Origin: Colocasia esculenta
Taxonomy: Eukaryota; Streptophyta; Magnoliopsida; Alismatales; Araceae
Length of the DNA: 64,000 nt
NCBI GenBank assembly: GCA_014218235.1
Contig: JACBKR010001264.1
Coordinates: 1,550,001 to 1,614,000, forward strand
Direction: 5' to 3'
Position 1 is the stretch's first letter, and each line of letters begins with the position of its first letter. This document shows positions 34,673 to 46,195 of the stretch, piece after piece. Both the position numbers and the translations under genes were made by a program. The notes below the pieces were generated by a model, which was given only the letters and a program-made list of their open reading frames with translations, searched no databases and was not told where the DNA came from.

Positions 34673-36572
34673 TGTAACGACCCAAAATCTGCATTACCAG
34701 TAACCCAAATTCTGACCCGCTAACCCACGAGACAAGCTCGGAAGGTTAAAAAGTGAATGTCCGAGGAGACTATATATAAGAAGATACACACCATGTAAAG
34801 CTGTAAGATTTCACTATACATAAAACATAACATGTACAACTCAGAGTCCGAGCTAAGTACAGAGTACAGAAGTACAACAAAAAGTACTACTCACTGCAGC
34901 TAGGGCGCACCAACACCGGAGTGGCTAGACTCGCCTGGAACGGGAGTCGACGATGACCCACCTGAAAGGGAGGGGAGTGAGTCTCAAGAAAAGAGATCCA
35001 GTAGGGAAAAGTAACCCCCACCGGCAACAGTACTAAAGTGCGGGAAGTAAAAACAAAAAGTAAATACTCGTAGCATCACAACCAAAACTAGTAACAACCA
35101 CGCGTCTCCTTGACAGGAGTGCGTTACAAAACTGTAAACCTCGCGGCTCAGTAACACACACTCACACACACAGTAAGTAGGACTCAGCTAGGGTCTGTGG
35201 CTCGGCGTCCCGTCACCACAGAGTCTCTCAACCCCAGTCACGTGTGCACACTACAGACGCTCTCTCTCGCGTCTGGTCCACGACCGATTGTCCCCCTATG
35301 CCTGACCCTAGCGGTAGAGAAGGGGCTCCACGGAGACCGGCTCGAAACCACCACAAGGAGTACGCACAGGACAGAGACGCTCTCAACATCCTGGCTCACC
35401 GACGGAGGACCCCCACACGCCGGTCATCTAGACAGAGCATCGCTCTATGTCCAGGTGACAAACAAAAACAGAAGCACGGTAACTCAACGCGAGTACAGAT
35501 GATAACACTCTCAACGTCTGAAACATCGTACAATAGACGGACACCTCGTGTCACATCTCGACATTGTTAATACGCATATACACAGGCGGAGCCACACTCT
35601 AAGCCTGGCATAATGTGTTAACAGGCGGACATCGCACGTCAACACCTTGAAACACAAAACATGACAAAGGCATGCTGGGACACAAGATATTAACGGCAAC
35701 ATCGAATGTCGCCAATCAAGATGTAGACGGCACTCACATTGCCGCCAACACTTGGTTAACGGAAATAGATCTTGTCGTTAACATCAATATTGAAGATCTC
35801 AACGTCAACACATGTAGACGTTAATATCCTCAGCCCCTGAACCCAGAACAGCGCCAGGTCAACCCAATTGGGCAAATCCGCCCAACAACCATAAAATTGA
35901 TGGAGGAAAACATCTCCTCACATCTTCTAACACTACCAGAACTTCGGAAATTCACGATCCAACACTTGGATCGCCCAAAATACCCAAAATCCCGGCATGG
36001 CATAACCCAACCCTAAAATGCAATTAGCATACTAATCTACACAAATAAGCATGCTGATCTGTTAAGGAGGGTTTAAGGGGTTAAGTCCCTACCTTAGAAT
36101 GCCCCAAAAACTCCTAAACAGCCACCAATCGCGCCGGAACCCCTCGAAGTCTCCGTGCGAATCACACCAAATCTTCGCGTTTCCCGCCCGATCTAACACC
36201 GCCACACGTACTAGGGTCTTCCCACGAGCTCCCATCAACCATCGGAAGTGGTGGAAATGAGCAAAGGTAGAAGTGGAGGGAAAGAGAGGAAAGGAAGAGG
36301 AAAGGTTGCTGCTCTCGGGCTGGCCTATTTCTACAGAAGCCACAAATAGACATCCACATACCTCGCCGCCTATTTGAACCGCCAATGGTTCGACGTCCGG
36401 ACCGCTTGCCGTCAAGTTCAACGACAAACGTCCACATTGCTGGACGCTAAAACCAAGTCAACGGCTAGCCCCTGGCCGTCAACCCCAAGTCAACGGCAAT
36501 ATCCATTGTCGTCAACCACATCCGAACCTCTACAAAACCCAATAAGGATCCGCTAAGACCCGAGACCTTACA
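34673..36572 (-). repeat. I3 5' LTR (right copy)
   Basis: Nearly the same length as the left LTR, with scattered point differences. Its palindromes include 35694-35719 (arms TTAACGGCA/TGTCGCCAA, 8-nt loop ACATCGAA) and the unit TTAACGG(A)A/TGTCGTTAA near 35756-35781. Confidence 0.92.
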
Positions 36573-39385
36573 GCGCCTCTCCTCCTCCTCGTTCCTCCAC
36601 TGGCTGGAGGAACCTACTAAATACTGTCCTACGGAGGCGCCGGTCACCCTGCTGACGCTCGCCCCGCTCCTGCTCCTGCTACGTGAACGGCCTATGTCCG
36701 TCACAATCTGCTGGAGGATTCACGCCATCGCCTGCTGCGCCAGTAGCTCCGCGCGCAGTCGGGTGACCTCCTCCTGGTCTCCGTGCGACCTCTGCACCTG
36801 CAGTGCCGCCAGCTCCTTCGTCGCCTATGCGACCTGCGCCTCAGCCGCCTCCGCCAGGATACGCAGCTGGTCCCTCTCACTCTGAGCAGCCCGGACCTCC
36901 CCCTAGAGCTGGTCCCTCTGACCCTGGAGATCCATGGCATGCTCTGTGGTAAGCTGCAAATCTCTCTCCTGCATCAGAGAAATCAGTCAATAATCAATTG
37001 CTAAAAATAATCAATCATGAATTCCATTGTACTTACCCGCTCCTCCAGGTGCCTCTGAGCCTCCTCAGCCCTCAGCACCGCCCCCGCCAACCGGGCCTCC
37101 AGAAGTGATGGAGAGCCCCCTACACCTCGAGAAGAGGAAGCACCGCCTGCTCCGGTGCTCCTCACTCTCTCCAACTCACTCCGCTGCGCACAAAAGCACA
37201 GGTCAGTTTCCAAAATCTGCTTAAATTAAATTAAAGGCTGGAAGTTGGGGTGAGTACTTACCAACTCCGCAGTCTGCCTCTGCGCCGCCTCCCGATCTTG
37301 CACCGCCGAGTGAAGTAAGGCTCGGAGCGATGCAATCTCGCCAGTTGTATCCACCTGCAATGCATTGTCAAATCATCAGCTCAATTCCATAAATCTGGAA
37401 ATTCACTGAGTCGTGGTTTAGGAGTTTTACCTGGTGTCGAGTGCTCTTATATACCTTACCGCCATACTTCAAGGCGTATGCCTGGAGGTAGGCATCATCG
37501 GTGGTCGCGTCGGACTTGACGCCCTTTCCTTTGCGCTCCTAGTTACTGATCTGTTCCTTCGCCCGCTCGCCCCAATCTGTCGTGTCGTGAAGCCCCCGGA
37601 AGCTCCGACCCGGTCAGCGGAAATGGTCCCTGACGGGGAACTCCACGGCACTCTGTCGAAGCCCGAGGGAGCGCTGGCAAAGGAACAGGTGAAGAGATAG
37701 CACGCGGTTGAGTGCATGCAACCACACTGACCTACCAAAGTAGGGGTGGGCCTGCACCAACTAGGGCTGTCACTCATCACTCTCCCTCAGATATGGCTGC
37801 CAAACCACCTGCAGAAAAAAAAAAAAGCAGATCCGATCAGTCATCAAGCAATTAAATCAAGCGAGTAATTAATGCAAAAGGAAAGGTTAAGGGTACTTAC
37901 ATCCAAGTAGGGGTAGCTGTCTATGGCCTCCTGAAGTCGCTCGAGCTGGTCCCCGAGGCTGCGGGAATCCCGGATGGGATCCCAACGGCGTGCAATGGGT
38001 ACCAGACCCGGCCGTGCAAGCTCTCCTCTCCCCAAAGCTGGGAGGTGTAGATAGGCCCGAACCTGCAAGATGAGAATCAAGTTAGATGGCAGTTTATGGC
38101 AAGGTGTGGTTCAAATCAAGGGTTAAGGAGAAGGTGCGTACCTGGAGGAAGGGGAAGAATCCACTGATCGAAGTCTGCCGCTCCGAGGCACCCAAACTGT
38201 CAAACTGATGTGCTAGGAAGGCTGCTCCCCAGGCATACCCCCCTACCTCACTCAGGTCCTCTAGCAACGGCAGGAAGCAACAGTGGACTGCGTCACCCCT
38301 CGTGGCAAACAGAAGTTTGCCAAGGAAGAGCACGAGGAAACGACGCAGGTCCAAGTCTGCCTGCGCCCCATGCTCAATCGCCAGCTCCCTCCTGCTAACT
38401 CGGGTCAGCCTATCTAGGTGCTCGTCATCGCTCTCCCCCGCTACCTTCCCTACATCAAACAAACCTAGGCTCTCCTAGAGGGGTACCATAGGAACTAAGG
38501 AAGATCTACGCTCCACGGGTAGCTCTAACGGTCTCTCATCCAGGTCGTGGTAACAGGGGTAGGTGTATCCACTCACAGCCCGCCCATAGATCCTGAGCCC
38601 TGTGATCCGGCTCACATCCTCAAGGCTGGGGATCATGTGTCCCCATGGGAATACGAAGGCGGTCGCCTCCGCATCCCACCTGCTCCGCAGAGCCTGAGTA
38701 AGGGCCAGATCCACCCTCATCCTATCTATCCTAAGGATCTCTCCAAATCCCATCTCCTCTACCCTCTCTCTCTGGAAAGGGGGGAATGCCAGGAACACCG
38801 CTAGCACTGCAATCCATGACACTCGGGCCCTCATCTCACCCTGCAGATGCATTCAAGTTCAGTTAGAGTTTTTTTTTGTGTTCGGTTGGGATCGTGGAGG
38901 CCTTGGCAGCCGCTACCTTTTCGCGTCAGTGTGGGGCATCGCGACCATATCACGTCAACCATAAAGGCCGCGATAAGGTCGCGTCGGCCACAAGCGCCGC
39001 GACATGGTCGCGACGCCCCGCCCCGCGCGGCAGGTCGGGCCGACGCGTTATCAGAATCAAACCGGCCGGAGCCTCCTTTGTTTGATCCTCTTTTCCTTGG
39101 GCTTTTCGCCTTACATATGCCCTCTAGGGGCTCCGTCTACCACCATTCCATGTTCATGCAAGGTTTTAGGGTTGAGTAACTTACCGATTTCATGGCCTTG
39201 GCCCTTTTCTTCCGCTCCTCCTCCACGTTCATGGTCGGAGCATTCACCTCCTCTTCCTCCGCCATCTCGACCTCGGGTGCTTCCTCCTCGACCGGAGGAT
39301 CCTCTACCCGGCGCCGAGAGCTCCGACGCTCTGCCTGTCACTTCCTCCGGGACGAACCCTCACCGGTCTTCTTCCCACTTTCCAT

Positions 39386-39793
39386 TTCATCTTCGGATCG
39401 ATCGGAGGTGAGGAGGGGGTCAAGAAAGTGTTAAGGGCAAGGGGTTGCAAGAAGATTTGAAGGTTCGGGAGTTTGGGATTTTTTGAAAGCCGGAAGGGGG
39501 AAGAGGAAGAGCCATTTGGGTTTTGAATGGGTCAGTTCTTGACGCGACGTAGCAGGCGGTCGCGTTAAGGTCGCGTCACCCAGGGCCGTCGCTACATAAT
39601 CGTGACGCCCTGGTCGGCCGCGACATTAAGGCGACACCCCTTACCGTCGCGTCATCAACAGAGCCCTTTGAGTTTGCAGAAAAAATTCAATTTTATTCAT
39701 TCAAACCCGAGTCATTACATGCTCTAATAATCAAATAATGCTATCGGATCCTTTCCTAGCTACCATCTTGTCTAAAAATCAAAGTAAATCAAA
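39386..39793. other. Interval between the two antisense genes of E2
   Basis: 5' side of the PMD gene (minus strand) and 3' side of the next antisense gene. It contains CGCGAC-core palindromes at 39541-39660, for example arms TGACGCGAC/GTCGCGTTA around GTAGCAGGCG and TAAGGCGAC/GTCGCGTCA around ACCCCTTACC, both with the 9-10-9 geometry. No coding sense. Confidence 0.65.
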
Positions 39794-41252
39794 TCAAATG
39801 ATCCCGGCCGCTGGCTGAATTTTCTTCAAAGCTTCGATGTATTCTCTGATCACATCTTCGTCTTCTACTACCTCGGATTGAATCACGCTCATTGCGCATC
39901 CCTCCCAGTGGACGACGGTGCTACGCATGTCGCGCTCATCCTGTGCATCACCTCTTCTCCTCTCTTGGATGGGCGGGAAGTGTGAGAGAATCGGAACCAC
40001 CGTCCGAGCCGCACCACATTGGAGATAGCAACGGTCCGGGTTGTAGGAAACTAATGCTTCGTTGCCCAGCAGCCTCAAGGCGAGCCCGGTGCGTTGGGGG
40101 AGGTGGATTATCCGGCCGTGCATGAATCGGGGGCGCATGTCAAACTTGGCCACGGTCAAATTTCGAAGGTACTTGCGCCATGCTTGTATTCCTTTCACTT
40201 GAGCTGTTGTGTACCAAGCTCGAGTGCTCATGTGAAGTCGCCCTCCCATGTACGCCAATGGATGGTTCAGCATCGTTTTGCACTCCGTGGTCAGGTCCTC
40301 CACCGCTCGGAATTGGATGTGCATTCCCATCCATAACTCGAGGGTGACAACTGACCCATAGAAAGGACCCCCGAGAGCTGCAGAAGTTAGGTCGGCGTAG
40401 AGGAAACCCAAGACAGCTTTCCCAATATTCATACCTTCAGAAATGGAGTCAATAATGCTAAGGTTGCCGAAAGAGATGGCGCCGTCAGATTCCGGGAAGA
40501 GTATGATGCCGCAAATGCATATGGCGGCTGCCTTGGCATTGGCAGCGTAGTTCTTGGTCTTCCGCTTGCATTGGGAGGTAATCCACTGTGCAATTGGAAG
40601 AAGGTGGATGTGCATACCACTCGTCATCGAGTAGAGGTCGGTTTTCCTTGTGGTAATGTACGCCAAGATGCTCCAAGAGTTGATTTTCTCCACTGTATAG
40701 GAAATCGTCGGTTCTTCGCCCCTTTGATAGCGTGGGAGGCCGAGCATGATCTCCAGCTCCTCCAGAAGGATTGTCGCTTCAAACCCGGAGAAGATGAACA
40801 TGTTTGTTTGCGGATGCCACAGCTCCGCTATCGCCGTGACACTTTCCCACACGTGCACCATCTTGTTGTAATTCTTGGCCAGCACAAAGACGGTGGACAG
40901 CCCCCACTCCTTCAAGTGGCCAATGGACGTAGGCGGCAGTAGCTCGAGCATGGGCACCAGCCATGGCACTTTTGAGAACTGCCTTTGGCCGGGGAGGATC
41001 TGAGATAGAAGAAGAAACATGAAGAGCGAAAGAGAAAAGAAGAGAAAGGAAGAGCAAAACAGGGGAAAACAGAGCATAGTGCAGAGAGTTCAGAACTTGA
41101 GAAGAAAAGCCACTTACTTGGAGCTCCGGGCGCGTGTAGATGTGCCCCGGGATGGCGGAGAGTTGCTTCAGATTGGCGTATGAGTCCCTAGTAGCTTTTG
41201 GGCTGGAGTAGGGAGGGATATCCTCCTAGAATGCAGAGAGCTTCCTCTTCAT
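39794..41252 (-). pseudogene. Second antisense gene in E2: DUF7745/PMD-like protein, two exons
   Basis: Minus strand. Exon 1 is 41252-41118 (ATG, MKRKLSAF), exon 2 is 40999-39794; the intron is GT-AG (CAA/GTAAGT ... CTATCTCAG) and phase 0. The long open frame running straight through the intron from 41077 is artefactual at its N-terminus (Leu/Phe-rich). About 446 residues, with one TAG in exon 1 (CAG to TAG fits). The pattern LPPTSIGHLKEW, AELWHPQTNMFIFSGFEATILLEELEIMLGLP and ICGIILFPESDG resembles plant DUF7745 proteins, which are often found with retrotransposons and are distantly like PMD. A splice acceptor with a pyrimidine run lies just upstream of the ATG, suggesting a further 5' untranslated exon. 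Function unknown. Confidence 0.65.
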
Positions 41253-42651
41253 GTCTGCAAAAGAAAGAGGGGGGGGGGGAAGCTTGAATCTGGAAGAAAA
41301 GAGGAGAGAGGAGATTAGCTGCAGGATTAACACTCCCAAACCCTCTATTTATAGAATCTTAAGAGGTCCCCTCCTACTCTAATCCCGAAACTAGGTGTTA
41401 GGATAAGATTAGAAGAGGTTTAGGAGTCCTAGTGTTAGTCTAGATGTCTTAGGATAAGGGTAAACTCCGGTTTCCTGGTCTTTCTGGGTTAGGTCCGAGT
41501 CGCGACGCCGCGATCTGACGCGACCAGGTCGCGACAGGGCGCTGCGACGCGACTATGTCGCGGTCACCCAGGGTGTCGCCTTTCTACCCGAGGGGTTGTT
41601 TTCATGTCTGTATTCTGTATTGTTGTTTGTTGAATTGTTTATAATTATTGTGTGTTTATTATCTCATTATGTTTGTTTCTTGTCATCAAAATAAAAAATA
41701 AAAAAAAAACCAAAGAGAAACAAAAAAAAGGGGGAACTTCGTCACAGGTAAGTCAGGTATTGTATTTCTTTCCCTACTCCTCGCATTACTATATGATATT
41801 CTACTTATTATATCATTTCAAGGACCACCTGGTTCTCAATGTGCTCTGGGATTTGAGTTCCCCTCTACCAAAAACAATGATAATTTAGGTGCACATTGTT
41901 AATCATTGGATAGGCCATCGAGTTGTTTAAGTTCGGGAACGATGGATTCAGGCCTGCACTGCGGTTGTGGGTAGTCTCTTGACCCATCCTTATTCGGCTT
42001 AACAATATTATCCTTGATAGATTTTTTTATTTTCTCCTTTTATTTGCATTCGTTTTGATGATTGCTTTTATTTAGCCCAGCATGCACCATGTAGGACTTT
42101 GAGCTTCTCTGACTCATTCTAGACTCTTGATGAGCCCTTGTTGAGTGCCCAATCATTCTCCAGTTTCAAAACAAGAAGTCCAATTCCACTCCGAATCGGA
42201 AGGGTTGCCTCCGAGTGAGTTGTTCCCGTCAGTATGGCAAGAATTTCCCAGTCCGGATTGCCTATCCAAATTTTCCTTTTCCTTTGATCCATTTTGGTCG
42301 CGAACCGCTCCCAGGACAGAGTCATGAGTTACCTGCCTGGCATGCACATGTCCCTCCAAAACGAAATCTGCAGGCCAATCGGCTAGGGTACCTCTCAATC
42401 GAGGGGTTGATCGTCCTCCTCTTTTCTTCTTCTCATCCAGACTTGTGTTCTTCTTGGCATCCTGCTCGAGCAGTTGACTCGGGGCTTTCACGAAAATTCC
42501 AATTGTCTGTTAGTTAGACCGGGTGTCTCTTTACCTTGGCTCCCACTTTTCAGTCCACTCCGCGTCACCTCCGTTCCGCCGTCACTTCGTGACACCTCCA
42601 CTCCACTTCCGCTTCACTTCCCTGCAAAGAGGAAACCAAGGAGGGGCAATC
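41253..42651. other. E2 3' region before the LTR
   Basis: No gene seen. It contains a G run at 41269-41279 (the pyrimidine tract of a minus-strand splice acceptor), CGCGAC-core palindromes at about 41500-41585, AT-rich DNA, and ends in the purine-rich stretch 42627-42650 (AAAGAGGAAACCAAGGAGGG and on), which acts as the polypurine tract next to the 3' LTR. Confidence 0.6.
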
Positions 42652-44053
42652 TGTAGACACCAAGTTCTGACTAATTGGCTGAGCCATATTTCTTGTTATC
42701 TTAGTGGGCCCCTAATTGGTCACTCACCTTGAGCCCATCATTAACCTTGTTTTAAGCCCATCAAACCATTAAAATGCCTTGAAATCCCGCACATTATCAC
42801 TTTGAGAGAGTCCTTGAGGCATATCTTATCATGTGGTTGGCTAATAATTCATGATTATTTCGGATTTACTGTCGCGACGCATCGTAGCGCCGCGTCTCTA
42901 TGTCGCGATGGTTCTGGCTACCGCGACAGCCCATGCATTATCCATGCACGTGGGCAACACTGTCGCGTCGCGTCGCCCCGCCCCGCCCCGTCGCATTTCT
43001 AGTCGCGGTCCTATGATACGCCGCGACAGTGACCGAGCCCTCTGGCCACCATAACTGCCCCCTATTTATCCTCTTATGAATCTAGCTTAATCCCTAGGGA
43101 TTATCTCCACCTCTTGGGGTGAGATTCCGGCCCTAGGGACTCTCCATCGGTTTTTAATAAGGCTTTATCTCCCATTTTAATTTTTGGAGCCATTTAAAGG
43201 AGATAATATCATTTTTTCTCACTCCAAGCTCTATAGAAACAAGTCCCCTCCTCAAGGATGAAGAGAGCCTCATTACCACCCCAAAGGGCTGCTAAATTTT
43301 CTCCTCACCCATACTTAGCCACGCAGCCATTCTTTTCCTCCATTTCCCTCACATCCCTCTTCACCAAAACACCTCATTTCACCATCTATGGATCTCGGGA
43401 CGTGAGAAGGGCGATTCTAGCACTCTCCTGAAGCTTTTGGACGATCCTTCGAGCTGCAACAACGCCAAGGAGTCGCCCTAATGGGCCCTTTCCCTTTCCT
43501 CTTCTTTTACATGCATTTTTCATGTTGTTCTTAGATAGAGCATATTCAGCACACACACACCCACGTTTTCCTACACCCAAAGGGGTTTAAAACCACCCCT
43601 AGGTTCGTTCCCTCCATGCTCCACATCTTTCTTGCATTTAAGAACAGCTACTACACTTAATATAGTCTAACAGGGTTTTATTTCTTGTTTTTCATTGTTT
43701 TGGCAGGCACCTAAGCAAAGATCCACGCGGAGCTCTCATCCTCTAGTCGGCTGGAGGACGGGAAGAAGGTCTCATCCATCATCTCCCGCACAGAAGACAA
43801 CGCGACAGTGGAGGGTGACGCCACAAGGAGACGCGTCCACCAAGGGCGACACGTTATCAGCACTATCGCGGCAACCATGACTGCCGCGACATAAGGTACA
43901 CCCCCATTCTCTCTCCTTTTCCTAGAGTAGTTAGCCCAGACATTGCTCTTCTCATTAGGCAACTATCTAGGTGGCGATCACATCCATATTTTCATGCTAT
44001 TAGATTTAGTATGTGTTTGCGTGTCGAGGGGAAGCACAATCCCTGTGATTACA
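42652..44053 (+). repeat. E2 3' LTR
   Basis: Begins TGTAGACACC, ends GATTACA. It has three clean 9-10-9 palindromes: 42870-42897 (TGTCGCGAC/GCCGCGTCT), 42901-42928 (TGTCGCGAT/ACCGCGACA) and 43001-43028 (AGTCGCGGT/GCCGCGACA). About 40 bp at 43720-43762 are absent from the 5' LTR. Confidence 0.92.
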
Positions 44054-46195
44054 CCTGGCATACTAAACACCTAGATACAAAATCCACTACATCCTTCTTC
44101 ATGCCAGACCACCAAAAAAATCTCTTCAAATCCTGGTACATCTTAGTGTTACCCGGATGAATAGAGAATCTAGACCTATGAGCTTCTGCAAGAACATGCT
44201 CAAGAACATCCACTATATCGGGAACACAAATCGATGATGAAATCTAATCACACCATCCTCATCTCAAGCAATGTCTGCCTTGCCCACTAACTCCTGGAGT
44301 CTAGGGTCGGCCTTCTGCTGCTCGATCACCTCATCTAAAATAGTGGACCGAATGGACAACTGAGCCACAAAATCCTGACATAACAAAGGCTCTAACTCAG
44401 TCATCACACAAGCAGCATCCTCCAACATCTTCCAATCCTGCTGGAGTAAAGACCTCTTCCTACTAAGAGCATCCGCTACGACATTTGCCTTTTCAGGATG
44501 ATACTGAAGGTCAAAGTCATAGTCCTTAAGGAACTCAATCCATCTTCTCTGCTGCATGTTTAATTCTTTTTGGGAGAAAAGATACCTCAAGCTCTTGTGG
44601 TCAGTGAACACCTCAAATTTGACACCATAAAGATAGTGCCTCCAGATCTTTAGTGCATGCACCACTGCCGCAAGCTCTAAATCATGAGTCGGATAGTTAC
44701 GCTCATGCTCCTTCAATTGACGAGAAGCATACGCCACTACCCTTCCCTGCTGCATCAACACACAGCCTAAACCAATCCGAGATGCATCCGAGTAAATGGC
44801 AAAACCCTCATCACCACTCGGAAAAACCAATACTGGAGCAGATGTGAGCTTAGCCTTCAATAATTGAAAGCTACTCTCACACTCCTCGGACCAACCAAAC
44901 TTCACACCCTTCCTAGTTAGCTTAGTTAGAGGGGCAGCGATGGATGCAAATCCCTCAATAAATCGCCGATAATAACCCGCTAAACCAAGGAAACTACGAA
45001 TCTCTGATGGGGTCCTGAGAATCTCCCAATCTAACACAGTTTGGACCTTTCCTGGATCAACTGCTACCAGCACCGGAGATAACATGCCCAAGGAAATGAA
45101 CCTCGCGCATCCAGAAATCGCACTTGCTGAATTTAGCATACAGCTTGTGCTCTCGGAGAACTTCTAACACTACCCTCAAATGCTGATGGTGTGTGGCCTC
45201 ATCCGGAGAATAGACCAACACATCATCGATAAACACTACGACAAAACTATCTAGATAAGGTCTAAACACCCTGTTCATGAGATCCATGAACACTGCAGGG
45301 GCGTTGGTTAGACCAAACGGAAGAACTAAAAACTCATAATGTCTGTAACGGGTCCTAAAGGCCGTCTTGGACACATCCTCACTCCTAATCCTAAACTAAT
45401 GATAGTCAGACCACAAATCAATCTTGGAAAAGACCGATGCTTTCTGCAACTGGTCAAATAGATCATCGATCCGCGGTAAGGGATACCTATTCTTTACAAT
45501 CACTTGGTTGAGCTTCCTATAATCAATGCATAACTTAAGTGACCCATCCTTCTTCTTTACAAATAAAAACAGGTGCGCCCTAAGGAGAAACACTAAGGCG
45601 AATAAATCCTTTATCCAGTAAATCATGCAATTGCTTCCTTAACTCCGCAGGTGCCATCTGATATGGAGCCTTCGAGATAGGAGAGGTGCCTGGAAGCAAC
45701 TCTATGGTAAATTCTATCTCTCTAACCGGTGGCAATCCAGACAAATCATCGGGAAATACGTCTGGAAACTCCTGCACTACATCAATCTCTGCAAGAGTAA
45801 GTGACTCGTCAGCCTTTGGTACTAATACCACGCTGGCAAGAAAAGCGTCACAACCCTTGCCTACCATCCTCATCGCCTTCATGGCGGAGATGACAAACTT
45901 TCCCGCTAAGTTCCTTGGCAATGGATGTGAAAACTCATCCTCACCAGGAATACGGAAAACAATCTTCTTCCCACAACAATCTACTAATGCATAGTGCTCC
46001 TCTAGCCAATCCAGACCAAGAATTGCATCATAGTCCTTCATCTTTAGCAAGAAGAAACACCCATCTAGGACTCTATCCTCAATGCACACAGGTAACAACG
46101 AAATACACTTCCTAGTCGATACCATTCCCGCAGGTGCGTGCACAGACAATGGAATCTCTAACTCTTCAGCCTCCACACTAGACTCTAAAGCTAAC
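44054..46195 (-). pseudogene. pol: O1 protease C-terminus, reverse transcriptase, RNase H and start of integrase
   Basis: Minus strand, between the I4 and E2 insertion points. Order: end of protease (DYDAILGLDWLEEH), RT with KKKDGSLKLCIDYRKLN, LPFGLTNAPAVFMDLMN and FIDDVLVYS, then GHVISG, RNase H with YSDASRIGLGCVLMQ, THDLELAAVV, FTDHKSLRY and NVVADALSRK (all catalytic acids visible), and the first His pair of the integrase zinc finger (EAHRSRFSIHPG) ending at the E2 junction. Frame changes near 45600 and 45100; stops at SVSP* and near SDYH*. Confidence 0.9.

Larger units (their letters stand above)
27996..36572 (-). mobile_element. I3: complete Ty3/gypsy chromovirus inserted in E2
   Basis: An 8577-bp element with an exact 5-bp duplication GCGCC (27991-27995 and 36573-36577). 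LTRs are 27996-29891 (1896 bp) and 34673-36572 (1900 bp), both TGTAACGACC to CCTTACA. Gag-pol lies on the minus strand from 34524 to about 29906. The primer site is initiator-Met type with one mismatch, and a strong polypurine tract abuts the 3' LTR. It is a different family from O1, I1 and I4 by LTR sequence. Pol has many frameshifts. It interrupts the last exon of the antisense PMD gene. Confidence 0.95.
27877..39385 (-). pseudogene. Antisense plant-mobile-domain (PMD) gene in E2, seven exons, split by I3
   Basis: Minus strand, opposite to E2. Predicted exons: 39385-39185, 38840-38142, 38062-37901, 37808-37431, 37354-37262, 37183-37037, then 36968-36573, resuming after I3 at 27990 and ending near 27877. 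Every intron is GT-AG and phase 0. Exon 2 carries the family signature: FPWGHMIPSLEDVSRITGL, LRRFLVLFLGKLLFATRGD, GGYAWGAAFLAHQFDSLG and ISGFFPFLQ, matching the aminotransferase-like plant mobile domain (PF10536 type). Exons 3-4 continue it (RRWDPIRDS, VVWQPYLRESDE). Exons 5-7 are coiled-coil and Arg/Ser-rich. At least nine in-frame stops (for example 38475-38477, 36903-36905, 36825-36827, 36720-36722) are each one transition from Gln, Arg or Trp. PMD proteins act in silencing and development in plants; the role here is unknown. The C-terminal end is uncertain. Confidence 0.78.
15664..44053 (+). mobile_element. E2: giant Tat/Ogre-type Ty3/gypsy element with antisense accessory genes
   Basis: Plus-strand element of about 19.8 kb after removing I3. 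LTRs are 15664-17042 (1379 bp) and 42652-44053 (1402 bp). Order: long leader, gag-protease in one frame, spacer, RT, RNase H, a second RNase H-like domain (FHDGA/SEYEALLAG/GDSQL type), integrase without a chromodomain, then a long 3' region with two antisense genes. Two RNase H domains, absence of a chromodomain and great length are the marks of the Tat/Ogre lineage. Target-site duplication is GCTGG/CCTGG (one mismatch). It lies inside the O1 integrase gene. Confidence 0.9.

Noticed and set aside
40978..41077. Leu/Phe-rich N-terminus of the minus-strand frame starting at 41077, resembling a signal peptide
   Set aside because: It is the translated pyrimidine tract of the intron before the CAG at 41000; the spliced exon at 41252-41118 gives a better protein.
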